From positions 3,190,538-3,254,537 of the forward strand of contig OX465118.1 of assembly GCA_949987565.1 (NCBI GenBank): 64,000 nucleotides of DNA. The letters run 5' to 3'. The DNA comes from Luidia sarsii (taxonomy: Eukaryota; Echinodermata; Asteroidea; Paxillosida; Luidiidae). Shown here in pieces: positions 1 through 10,413 of this stretch. The first letter of the stretch is position 1. The number at the start of each line of letters is the position of its first letter. Made by a program: the position numbers and the translations under genes. The notes below the pieces were generated by a model. The model saw only the letters and a list, made by a program, of their open reading frames with translations. It did no database searches and had not been told where the DNA came from.

Positions 1-96
1 TTGGCGGAAGCATGACCGTTAGTTCGGAATAGCGCCCCCAATACACAGACAATCAAAGAAACCAGAATACTTCGTTTTGATATAACAGCGTACGTC

Positions 97-117
97 AGTG
101 AAAGAATACATTTCACT
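97..117. other. Dyad symmetry, 7-bp arms, 7-nt loop
   Basis: AGTGAAA (97-103) and TTTCACT (111-117) are perfect reverse complements separated by GAATACA. The arm is broken by a T-to-G change (CAGTTCAC) in copies 2, 4, 11 and 23, and by private changes in copies 16, 32, 45 and 63 nearby. Short dyads of this type can extrude cruciforms. Function here is unknown. Confidence 0.6.
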
Positions 118-342
118 TTTGATCAGTCCTCTACACAAGTACATTTTCAAGGGATATTTTCCACTGAAATTGCGACACTCCCGGATTGAAAACAAAATGA
201 TTCTACGTTAATTCACTTGATTTTTATAGTCGTTCTTGTTGGTGTTTTTGAGGGGTTGTTGCTTGTTTCTTTGGGCTTCGGTAGTCTGCCATATTTGTAT
301 ACAACTTTGTTTCAATGAGGGGTCTTTGGAGGGTAATTAACC

Positions 343-368
343 GATACATTGTAGAATAAGTGAAGCTT
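343..368. repeat. 26-bp box, first occurrence in monomer
   Basis: This box starts GATACATTGTAG and ends AGTGAAGCTT, finishing in a HindIII site (363-368). It is identical to 473-498. It is unchanged in every copy I read, even where adjacent bases vary, for example CCGATAC to CAGATAC in copies 39, 46, 50 and 55. It could be a protein-binding site like those found in some centromeric satellites, but no known binding motif is recognised. Confidence 0.75.
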
Positions 369-472
369 AAGACAACCTGGGGGTTCCGTGATTGCAACTT
401 GCAAATACAGAATGTTGAGTTTCCTGCTTGAACGGCTTTTCTTTAATCGGGGCCTTTGGACTCTAAATAACT

Positions 473-498
473 GATACATTGTAGAATAAGTGAAGCTT
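473..498. repeat. 26-bp box, second occurrence in monomer
   Basis: This is a perfect repeat of 343-368, exactly 130 bp downstream. Its flanks have diverged: upstream CTCTAAATAACT against GGGTAATTAACC, downstream GGGACCACCC against AAGACAACCT. The only change I noticed across the array is a G-to-A at 32697 in copy 35, which removes the HindIII site there. Confidence 0.75.
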
Positions 499-834
499 GG
501 GACCACCCGAGTGTTCAGTGTTTGATTTCGGGTGTAATTTGGTACATATTGGGGCTTGAAATATGGCGCTATTTGAATTTGCTGTGGAAGAATAGGGATG
601 CTTCCCAAAATCCTCGTCGATGAAAATCGGCTTGGAAAGCAACACACGAGTTACTGCACTTTGCTCACAATCGTCTCGAACGACACCTTCCAGAGAAATA
701 TCGCCCAACCCGTCACTTTAGCCGTTGTTTTGAAATTAATCCGCCCAATGATAGTTTAAAAAAATACAATACCTCTGACCCTCTATCGCCAACTTCCATC
801 GCTCTCTTTTCAGCATCAAAACGTCACCAACAAT

Positions 835-854
835 ATTTGATCTGATTATCAAAT
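835..854. other. Dyad symmetry, 7-bp arms, 6-nt loop
   Basis: ATTTGAT (835-841) and ATCAAAT (848-854) are perfect reverse complements around CTGATT. Variants ATTAAAT (copies 8, 13, 15, 33, 39, 40-type neighbours and 43), ATCCAAT (30, 60, 65) and ATCTGAT (6, 19, 24, 26) break one arm, so symmetry is not strictly kept. Confidence 0.55.
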
Positions 855-881
855 CAAATTTACACAATTCACTGTGCGACC

Positions 882-891
882 GATAATTATC
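882..891. other. Perfect 10-bp palindrome GATAATTATC
   Basis: This self-complementary decamer lies 27 bp after the 835-854 dyad and is present in nearly all copies. Copies 40, 53, 58 and 59 have CATAATTATC (CCCATAAT), losing the outer base pair. No regulator is assigned. Confidence 0.6.
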
Positions 892-1101
892 AATGAATAC
901 CGCGAACTACTTTGCGTTTGTGTGTGACGGATGGCACCCAAGCAAGTTGGCGGAAGCATGACCGTTAGTTCGGAATAGCGCCCCCAATACACAGACAATC
1001 AAAGAAACCAGAATACTTCGTTTTGATATAACAGCGTACGTCAGTGAAAGAATACAGTTCACTTTTGATCAGTCCTCTACACAAGTACATTTTCAAGGGA
1101 T

Positions 1102-1117
1102 AATTTCCACTGAAATT
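1102..1117. other. Dyad symmetry, 6-bp arms, 4-nt loop (shown in copy 2)
   Basis: AATTTC (1102-1107) and GAAATT (1112-1117) flank a CACT loop. Most copies keep it. Copies 1, 3, 5, 12, 13, 15 and 24 carry GATATTTTCC instead of GATAATTTCC, which weakens one arm. The site is therefore polymorphic within the array. Confidence 0.55.
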
Positions 1118-3784
1118 GCGACACTCCCGGATTGAAAACAAAATGATTCTACGTTAATTCACTTGATTTTTATAGTCGTTCTTGTTGGTGTTTTTGAGGG
1201 GTTGTTGCTTGTTTCTTTGGGCTTCGGTAGTCTGCCATATTTTTATACAACTTTGTTTCAATGAGGGGTCTTTGGAGGGTAATTAACCGATACATTGTAG
1301 AATAAGTGAAGCTTAAGACAACCTGGGTGTTCCGTGATTGCAACTTGCAAATACAGAATGTTGAGTTTCCTGCTTGAACGGCTTTTCTTTAATCGGGGCC
1401 TTTGGACTCTAAATAACTGATACATTGTAGAATAAGTGAAGCTTGGGACCACCCGAGTGTTCAGTGTTTGATTTCGGGTGTAATTTGGTACATATTGGGG
1501 CTTGAAATATGGCGCTATTTGAATTTGCTGTGGAAGAATAGGGATGCTTCCCAAAATCCTCGTCGATGAAAATCGGCTTGGAGAGCAACACACGAGTTAC
1601 TGCACTTTGCTCACAATCGTCTCGAACGACACCTTCCAGAGAAATATCGCCCAACCCGTCACTTTAGCCGTTGTTTTAAAATTAATCCGCCCAATGATAG
1701 TTTAAAAAAATACAATACCTCTGACCCTCTATCGCCAACTTCCATCGCTCTCTTTTCAGCATCAATACGTCACCAACAATATTTGATCTGATTATCAAAT
1801 CAAATTTACACAATTCACTGTGCGACCGATAATTATCAATGAATACCGCGAACTACTTTGCGTTTGTGTGTGACGGATGGCACCCAAGCAAGTTGGCGGA
1901 AGCATGACCGTTAGTTCGGAATAGCGCCCCCAATACACAGACAATCAAAGAAACCAGAATACTTCGTTTTGATATAACAGCGTACGTCAGTGAAAGAATA
2001 CATTTCACTTTTGATCAGTCCTCTACACAAGTACATTTTCAAGGGATATTTTCCACTGAAATTGCGACACTCCCGGATTGAAAACAAAATGATTCTACGT
2101 TAATTCACTTGATTTTTATAGTCGTTCTTGTTGGTGTTTTTGAGGGGTTGTTGCTTGTTTCTTTGGGCTTCGGTAGTCTGCCATATTTGTATACAACTTT
2201 GTTTCAATGAGGGGTCTTTGGAGGGTAATTAACCGATACATTGTAGAATAAGTGAAGCTTAAGACAACCTGGGGGTTCCGTGATTGCAACTTGCAAATAC
2301 AGAATGTTGAGTTTCCTGCTTGAACGGCTTTTCTTTAATCGGGGCCTTTGGACTCTAAATAACTGATACATTGTAGAATAAGTGAAGCTTGGGACCACCC
2401 GAGTGTTCAGTGTTTGATTTCGGGTGTAATTTGGTACATATTGGGGCTTGAAATATGGCGCTATTTGAATTTGCTGTGGAAGAATAGGGATGCTTCCCAA
2501 AATCCTCGTCGATGAAAATCGGCTTGGAAAGCAACACACGAGTTACTGCACTTTGCTCACAATCGTCTCGAACGACACCTTCCAGAGAAATATCGCCCAA
2601 CCCGTCACTTTAGCCGTTGTTTTGAAATTAATCCGCCCAATGATAGTTTAAAAAAATACAATACCTCTGACCCTCTATCGCCAACTTCCATCGCTCTCTT
2701 TTCAGCATCAAAACGTCACCAACAATATTTGATCTGATTATCAAATCAAATTTACACAATTCACTGTGCGACCGATAATTATCAATGAATACCGCGAACT
2801 ACTTTGCGTTTGTGTGTGACGGATGGCACCCAAGCAAGTTGGCGGAAGCATGACCGTTAGTTCGGAATAGCGCCCCCAATACACAGACAATCAAAGAAAC
2901 CAGAATACTTCGTTTTGATATAACAGCGTACGTCAGTGAAAGAATACAGTTCACTTTTGATCAGTCCTCTACACAAGTACATTTTCAAGGGATAATTTCC
3001 ACTGAAATTGCGACACTCCCGGATTGAAAACAAAATGATTCTACGTTAATTCACTTGATTTTTATAGTCGTTCTTGTTGGTGTTTTTGAGGGGTTGTTGC
3101 TTGTTTCTTTGGGCTTCGGTAGTCTGCCATATTTTTATACAACTTTGTTTCAATGAGGGGTCTTTGGAGGGTAATTAACCGATACATTGTAGAATAAGTG
3201 AAGCTTAAGACAACCTGGGGGTTCCGTGATTGCAACTTGCAAATACAGAATGTTGAGTTTCCTGCTTGAACGGCTTTTCTTTAATCGGGGCCTTTGGACT
3301 CTAAATAACTGATACATTGTAGAATAAGTGAAGCTTGGGACCACCCGAGTGTTCAGTGTTTGATTTCGGGTGTAATTTGGTACATATTGGGGCTTGAAAT
3401 ATGGCGCTATTTGAATTTGCTGTGGAAGAATAGGGATGCTTCCCAAAATCCTCGTCGATGAAAATCGGCTTGGAGAGCAACACACGAGTTACTGCACTTT
3501 GCTCACAATCGTCTCGAACGACACCTTCCAGAGAAATATCGCCCAACCCGTCACTTTAGCCGTTGTTTTAAAATTAATCCGCCCAATGATAGTTTAAAAA
3601 AATACAATACCTCTGACCCTCTATCGCCAACTTCCATCGCTCTCTTTTCAGCATCAATACGTCACCAACAATATTTGATCTGATTATCAAATCAAATTTA
3701 CACAATTCACTGTGCGACCGATAATTATCAATGAATACCGCGAACTACTTTGCGTTTGTGTGTGACGGATGGCACCCAAGCAAG

Positions 3785-6700
3785 TTGGCGGAAGCATGAC
3801 CGTTAGTTCGGAATAGCGCCCCCAATACACAGACAATCAAAGAAACCAGAATACTTCGTTTTGATATAACAGCGTACGTCAGTGAAAGAATACATTTCAC
3901 TTTTGATCAGTCCTCTACACAAGTACATTTTCAAGGGATATTTTCCACTGAAATTGCGACACTCCCGGATTGAAAACAAAATGATTCTACGTTAATTCAC
4001 TTGATTTTTATAGTCGTTCTTGTTGGTGTTTTTGAGGGGTTGTTGCTTGTTTCTTTGGGCTTCGGTATTCTGCCATATTTGTATACAACTTTGTTTCAAT
4101 GAGGGGTCTTTGGAGGGTAATTAACCGATACATTGTAGAATAAGTGAAGCTTAAGACAACCTGGGGGTTCCGTGATGGCAACTTGCAAATACAGAATGTT
4201 GAGTTTCCTGCTTGAACGGCTTTTCTTTAATCGGGGCCTTTGGACTCTAAATAACTGATACATTGTAGAATAAGTGAAGCTTGGGACCACCCGATTGTTC
4301 AGTGTTTGATTTCGGGTGTAATTTGGTACATATTGGGGCTTGAAATATGGCGCTATTTGACTTTGCTGTGGAAGAATAGGGATGCTTCCCAAAATCCTCG
4401 TCGATGAAAATCGGCTTGGAGAGCAACAAACGAGTTACTGCGCTTTGCTCACAATCGTCTCGAACGACACCTTCCAGAGAAATATCGCCCAACCCGACAC
4501 TTTAGCCGTTGTTTTGAAATTAATCCGCCCAATGATAGTTTAAAAAAATACAATACCTCTGACCCTCTATCGCCAACTTCCATCTCTCTCTTTTCAGCAT
4601 CAATACGTCACCAACAATATTTGATCTGATTATCAAATCAAATTTACACAATTCACTGTCCGACCGATAATTATCCATCAATAACGCGAACTACTTTGCG
4701 TGTGTGTGTGACGGATGGCACCCAAGCAAGTTGGCGGAAGCATGACCGTTAGTTCGGAATAGCGCCCCCAATACACAGCCTATCAAAGAAACTAGAATAC
4801 TACGTTTTGATATAACAGCGTACGTCAGTGAAAGAATACATTTCACTTTTGATCAGTCCTCTACACAAGTACATTTTCAAGAGATAATTTCCACTGAAAT
4901 TGCGACACTCCCGGATTGAAAACAAAATGATTCTACGTTAATTCACTTGATTTTTATAGTCGTTCTTGTTGGTGTTTTTGAGGGGTTGTTGCTTGTTTCT
5001 TTGGGCTTCGGTAGTCTGCCATATTTGTATACAACTTTGTTTCAATGAGGGGTCTTTGGAGGGTAATTAACCGATACATTGTAGAATAAGTGAAGCTTAA
5101 GACAACCTGGGGGTTCCGTGATTGCAACTTGCAAATACAGAATGTTGAGTTTCCTGCTTGAACGGCTTTTTATTTAATCGGGGCCTTTGGACTCTAAATA
5201 ACTGATACATTGTAGAATAAGTGAAGCTTGGGACCACCCGATTGTTCAGTGTTTGATTTCGGGTGTAATTTCGTACATATTGGGGCTTGAAATATGGCGC
5301 TATTTGACTTTGCTGTGGAAGAATAGGGATGCTTCCCAAAATCCTCGTCGATGAAAATCGGCTTGGAGAGCAACAAACGAGTTACTGCGCTTTGCTCACA
5401 ATCGTCTCGAACGACACCTTCCAGAAAAATATCGCCCAACCCGTCACTTTAGCCGTTGTTTTGAAATTAATCCGCCCAATGATAGTTTAAAAAAATACAA
5501 TACCTCTGACCCTCTATCGCCAACTTCCATCTCTTTCTTTTCAGCATCAATACGTCACCAACAATATCTGATCTGATTATCAAATCAAATTTACAAAATC
5601 CACTGTGCGACCGATAATTATCAATAAATACCGCGAACTACTTTGCGTGTGTGTGTGACGGATGGCACCCAAGCAAGTTGGCGGAAGCATGACCGTTAGT
5701 TCGGAATAGCGCCCCCAATACACAGCCTATCAAAGAAACCAGAATACTTCGTTTTGATATAACAGCGTACGTCAGTGAAAGAATACATTTCACTTTTGAT
5801 CAGTCCTCTACACAAGTACATTTTCAAGGGATAATTTCCACTGAAATTGCGACACTCCCGGATTGAAAACAAAATGATTCTACGTTAATTCACTTGATTT
5901 TTATAGTCGTTCTTGTTGGTGTTTTTGAGGGGTTGTTGCTTGTTTCTTTGGGCTTCGGTAGTCTGCCATATTTTTATACAACTTTGTTTCAATGAGGGGT
6001 CTTTGGAGGGTAATTAACCGATACATTGTAGAATAAGTGAAGCTTAAGACAACCTGGGGGTTCCGTGATTGCAACTTGCAAATACAGAATGTTGAGTTTC
6101 CTGCTTGAACGGCTTTTCTTTAATCGGGGCCTTTGGACTCTAAATAACTGATACATTGTAGAATAAGTGAAGCTTGGGACCACCCGAGTGTTCAGTGTTT
6201 GATTTCGGGTGTAATTTGGTACATATTGGGGCTTGAAATATGGCGCTATTTGAATTTGCTGTGGAAGAATAGGGATGCTTCCCAAAATCCTCGTCGATGA
6301 AAATCGGCTTGGAGAGCAACACACGAGTTACTGCACTTTGCTCACAATCGTCTCGAACGACACCTTTCAGAGAAATATCGCCCAACCCGACACTTTAGCC
6401 GTTGTTTTGAAATTAATCCGCCCAATGATAGTTTAAAAAAATACAATACCTCTGACCCTCTATCGCCAACTTCCATCGCTCTCTTTTCAGCATCAAAACG
6501 TCACCAACAATATTTGATCTGATTATCAAATCAAATTTACACAATTCACTGTGCGACCGATAATTATCAATGAATACCGCGAACTACTTTGCGTTTGTGT
6601 GTGACGGATGGCACCCAAGCAAGTTGGCGGAAGCATGACCGTTAGTTCGGAATAGCGCCCCCAATACACAGACAATCAAAGAAACCAGAATACTTCGTTT

Positions 6701-7569
6701 TGATATAACAGCGTACGTCAGTGAAAGAATACATTTCACTTTTGATCAGTCCTCTACACAAGTACATTTTCAAGGGATAATTTCCACTGAAATTGCGACA
6801 CTCCCGGATTGAAAACAAAATGATTCTACGTTAATTCACTTGATTTTTATAGTCGTTCTTGTTGGTGTTTTTGAGGGGTTGTTGCTTGTTTCTTTGGGCT
6901 TCGGTAGTCTGCCATATTTGTATACAACTTTGTTTCAATGAGGGGTCTTTGGAGGGTAATTAACCGATACATTGTAGAATAAGTGAAGCTTAAGACAACC
7001 TGGGGGTTCCGTGATGGCAACTTGCAAATACAGAATGTTGAGTTTCCTGCTTGAACGGCTTTTCTTTAATCGGGGCCTTTGGACTCTAAATAACTGATAC
7101 ATTGTAGAATAAGTGAAGCTTGGGACCACCCGATTGTTCAGTGTTTGATTTCGGGTGTAATTTGGTACATATTGGGGCTTGAAATATGGCGCTATTTGAC
7201 TTTGCTGTGGAAGAATAGGGATGCTTCCCAAAATCCTCGTCGATGAAAATCGGCTTGGAGAGCAACAAACGAGTTACTGCGCTTTGCTCACAATCGTCTC
7301 GAACGACACCTTCCAGAGAAATATCGCCCAACCCGTCACTTTAGCCGTTGTTTTGAAATTAATCCGCCCAATGATAGTTTAAAAAAATACAATACCTCTG
7401 ACCCTCTATCGCCAACTTCCATCTCTCTCTTTTCAGCATCAATACGTCACCAACAATATTTGATCTGATTATTAAATCAAATTTACACAATTCACTGTCC
7501 GACCGATAATTATCCATCAATAACGCGAACTACTTTGCGTGTGTGTGTGACGGATGGCACCCAAGCAAG
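3785..7569. repeat. Copies 5-8: mixed CAAACG and CACACG classes
   Basis: Starts are 3785, 4731, 5678 and 6624. Copies 5, 6 and 8 belong to the class with linked GACTTTG, CAAACG and GCGCTTTG; copy 7 has the alternative GAATTTG, CACACG and GCACTTTG. Copy 5 has a private GGTATTCTGCC. Copy 6 has the longer CTTTTTATTT and the tail ATATCTGATC...AAAATCCAC...CAATAAATACC. Copies 6-8 reappear as 19-21 and 26-28. Confidence 0.88.
4699..4711. repeat. Short GT microsatellite within monomer (shown in copy 5)
   Basis: The monomer right end holds GCGTGTGTGTGTGACGG. Copies 1-4, 7, 10, 16, 18, 20, 22, 23 and 27 have GCGTTTGTGTGTG instead. Copy 36 has GTGCGTGTG, copies 61, 63 and 66 have GTGTGTATGACGG, and copy 42 has GCGTTTGTGTTTG. 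The run does not vary in length between copies, only by substitution. Confidence 0.7.
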
Positions 7570-10413
7570 TTGGCGGAAGCATGACCGTTAGTTCGGAATA
7601 GCGCCCCCAATACACAGCCTATCAAAGAAACCAGAATACTACGTTTTGATATAACAGCGTACGTCAGTGAAAGAATACATTTCACTTTTGATCAGTCCTC
7701 TACACAAGTACATTTTCAAGAGATAATTTCCACTGAAATTGCGACACTCCCGGATTGAAAACAAAATGATTCTACGTTAATTCACTTGATTTTTATAGTC
7801 GTTCTTGTTGGTGTTTTTGAGGGGTTGTTGCTTGTTTCTTTGGGCTTCGGTAGTCTGCCATATTTGTATACAACTTTGTTTCAATGAGGGGTCTTTGGAG
7901 GGTAATTAACCGATACATTGTAGAATAAGTGAAGCTTAAGACAACCTGGGGGTTCCGTGATTGCAACTTGCAAATACAGAATGTTGAGTTTCCTGCTTGA
8001 GCGGCTTTTCTTTAATCGGGGCCTTTGGACTCTAAATAACTGATACATTGTAGAATAAGTGAAGCTTGGGACCACCCGAGTGTTCAGTGTTTGATTTCGG
8101 GTGTAATTTGGTACATATTGGGGCTTGAAATATGGCGCTATTTGAATTTGCTGTGGAAGAATAGGGATGCTTCCCAAAATCCTCGTCGATGAAAATCGGC
8201 TTGGAGAGCAACACACGAGTTACTGCACTTTGCTCACAATCGTCTCGAACGACACCTTCCAGAGAAATATCGCCCAACCCGTCACTTTAGCCGTTGTTTT
8301 GAAATTAATCCGCCCAATGATAGTTTAAAAAAATACAATACCTCTGAGCTCTGACCCTCTATCGCCAACTTCCATCGCTCTCTTTTCAGCATCAATACGT
8401 CACCAACAATATTTGATCTGATTATCAAATCAAATTTACACAATTCACTGTGCGACCGATAATTATCCATAAATAACGCGAACTACTTTGCGTGTGTGTG
8501 TGACGGATGGCACCCAAGCAAAATGGCGGAAGCATGACCGTTAGTTCGGAATAGCGCCCCCAATACACAGACTATCAAAGAAACCAGAATACTTCGTTTT
8601 GATATAACAGCGTACGTCAGTGAAAGAATACATTTCACTTTTGATCAGTCCTCTACACAAGTACATTTTCAAGGGATAATTTCCACTGAAATTGCGACAC
8701 TCCCGGATTGAAAACAAAATGATTCTACGTTAATTCACTTGATTTTTATAGTCGTTCTTGTTGGTGTTTTGAGGGGTTGTTGCTTGTTTCTTTGGGCTTC
8801 GGTAGTCTGCCATATTTTTATACAACTTTGTTTCAATGAGGGGTCTTTGGAGGGTAATTAACCGATACATTGTAGAATAAGTGAAGCTTAAGACAACCTG
8901 GGGGTTCCGTGATTGCAACTTGCAAATACAGAATGTTGAGTTTCCTGCTTGAACGGCTTTTCTTTAATCGGGGCCTTTGGACTCTAAATAACTGATACAT
9001 TGTAGAATAAGTGAAGCTTGGGACCACCCGAGTGTTCAGTGTTTGATTTCGGGTGTAATTTGGTACATATTGGGGCTTGAAATATGGCGCTATTTGAATT
9101 TGCTGTGGAAGAATAGGGATGCTTCCCAAAATCCTCGTCGATGAAAATCGGCTTGGAGAGCAACACACGAGTTACTGCACTTTGCTCACAATCGTCTCGA
9201 ACGACACCTTCCAGAGAAATATCGCCCAACCCGTCACTTTAGCCGTTGTTTTGAAATTAATCCGCCCAATGATAGTTTAAAAAAATACAATACCTCTGAC
9301 CCTCTATCGCCAACTTCCATCGCTCTCTTTTCAGCATCAAAACGTCACCAACAATATTTGATCTGATTATCAAATCAAATTTACACAATTCACTGTGCGA
9401 CCGATAATTATCAATGAATACCGCGAACTACTTTGCGTTTGTGTGTGACGGATGGCACCCAAGCAAGTTGGCGGAAGCATGACCGTTAGTTCGGAATAGC
9501 GCCCCCAATACACAGACAATCAAAGAAACCAGAATACTTCGTTTTGATATAACAGCGTACGTCAGTGAAAGAATACAGTTCACTTTTGATCAGTCCTCTA
9601 CACAAGTACATTTTCAAGGGATAATTTCCACTGAAATTGCGACACTCCCGGATTGAAAACAAAATGATTCTACGTTAATTCACTTGATTTTTATAGTCGT
9701 TCTTGTTGGTGTTTTTGAGGGGTTGTTGCTTGTTTCTTTGGGCTTCGGTAGTCTGCCATATTTGTATACAACTTTGTTTCAATGAGGGGTCTTTGGAGGG
9801 TAATTAACCGATACATTGTAGAATAAGTGAAGCTTAAGACAACCTGGGGGTTCCGTGATTGCAACTTGCAAATACAGAATGTTGAGTTTCCTGCTTGAAC
9901 GGCTTTTCTTTAATCAGGGCCTTTGGACTCTAAATAACTGATACATTGTAGAATAAGTGAAGCTTGGGACCACCCGATTGTTCAGTGTTTGATTTCGGGT
10001 GTAATTTGGTACATATTGGGGCTTGAAATATGGCGCTATTTGAATTTGCTGTGGAAGAATAGGGATGCTTCCCAAAATCCTCGTCGATGAAAATCGGCTT
10101 GGAGAGCAACACACGAGTTACTGCACTTTGCTCACAATCGTCTCGAACGACACCTTCCAGAGAAATATCGCCCAACCCGTCACTTTAGCCGTTGTTTTGA
10201 AATTAATCCGCCCAATGATAGTTTAAAAAAATACAATACCTCTGACCCTCTATCGCCAACTTCCATCGCTCTCTTTTCAGCATCAATACGTCACCAACAA
10301 TATTTGATCTGATTATCAAATCAAATTTACACAATTCACTGTGCGACCGATAATTATCCATCAATAACGCGAACTACTTTGCGTGTGTGTGTGACGGATG
10401 GCACCCAAGCAAG
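7570..10413. repeat. Copies 9-11, including first GAGCTC-insertion copy
   Basis: Starts are 7570, 8523 and 9468. Copy 9 is 953 bp with the 7-bp insertion and GAGCGG. Copy 10 is 945 bp because one T is missing in GGTGTTTTGAGG (near 8767), and it begins with AAAATGGCGG. Copy 11 has CAGTTCAC and a private AATCAGGGCC (near 9916). Confidence 0.88.
8348..8354. repeat. 7-bp insertion class creating GAGCTC (first instance, copy 9)
   Basis: ACCTCTGACCCTC becomes ACCTCTGAGCTCTGACCCTC, effectively a duplicated CTCTGA joined by a G, and this creates a GAGCTC site (8346-8351). The same insertion marks copies 9, 21, 29, 31, 32, 35, 37, 38, 40, 41, 42, 44, 47, 51, 56, 59, 62, 64 and 67, giving 951-954-bp intervals. 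It is usually linked to the CGCTCTC and CCATAAATAAC tail variants, so it probably arose once and spread. Confidence 0.9.

Larger units (their letters stand above)
321..520. repeat. Internal tandem duplication inside each monomer (130-bp offset)
   Basis: Bases 321-390 and 451-520 align without gaps at an offset of 130 bp, with 57 of 70 positions identical. All 13 differences lie in the 44 flanking positions and none in the central 26. Similarity fades to background outside this stretch, apart from a shared GCTTGAA at 426-432 and 554-560. The pair is present in every complete copy, so the duplication predates amplification of the 946-bp unit. Read on the minus strand it produces the repeated peptide-like string KLHLFYNVSV, which reflects the DNA duplication and is not evidence of coding. 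Confidence 0.9.
1..946. repeat. Reference monomer (copy 1)
   Basis: The first complete 946-bp unit is used as coordinate reference for all internal motifs. By hand count it holds about 386 G+C (41%) and about 39 CpG dinucleotides. Reading both strands shows only short open frames with stops in every frame, no recognisable protein domain, no tRNA or rRNA and no splice-like organisation. Its private marks, shared only with copy 3, include GGAAAGCAACAC near 628 where other copies have GGAGAGC. Confidence 0.95.
1..3784. repeat. Copies 1-4: duplicated 1892-bp dimer
   Basis: Copies start at 1, 947, 1893 and 2839. Copies 1 and 3 share GATATTTTCC, TTTGTATAC, GGAAAGCAAC and ATCAAAACG. Copies 2 and 4 share CAGTTCAC, TTTTTATAC, TTTTAAAATT and ATCAATACG. 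The only difference I saw between 2 and 4 is GGGTGTTCCG against GGGGGTTCCG (near 1328). The A-B-A-B order makes a 1892-bp higher-order unit repeated twice. Confidence 0.9.

Noticed and set aside
3..34. Weak RNA polymerase III A-box/B-box look-alike (TGGCGGAAGCA ... GTTCGGAAT)
   Set aside because: The B-box-like part has two mismatches at key positions, the spacing is short, and no tRNA-like fold or downstream terminator in a sensible place is seen.
89..96. CRE/ATF-like TACGTCA near 91 and again near 821 in ATACGTCA variants
   Set aside because: Seven-base partial matches occur easily by chance; there is no promoter or gene nearby.
286..302. TATA-like stretch CATATTTTTATACAAC / CATATTTGTATACAAC
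   Set aside because: AT-rich and polymorphic (T or G) across copies, with no transcription unit downstream. No support as a promoter.
312..708. Recurrent minus-strand open frames of 81, 98 and 111 codons in nearly every monomer
   Set aside because: They overlap each other in different frames on the same strand, change length with 1-bp indels and single substitutions, have no recognisable domain, and exist only because the DNA is repeated. Not annotated as genes.
10..950. CENP-B box
   Set aside because: None of the TTCG occurrences on either strand of the consensus is followed by the required A and CGGG positions; the best partial (minus strand, near 903) lacks three bases of the core.
8282..8470. 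62-codon minus-strand frame in insertion-carrying copies
   Set aside because: It opens only because the 7-bp insertion shifts frame and a CCATAAAT variant supplies an ATG. No known protein feature; it follows the subtype markers, with no sign of selection.
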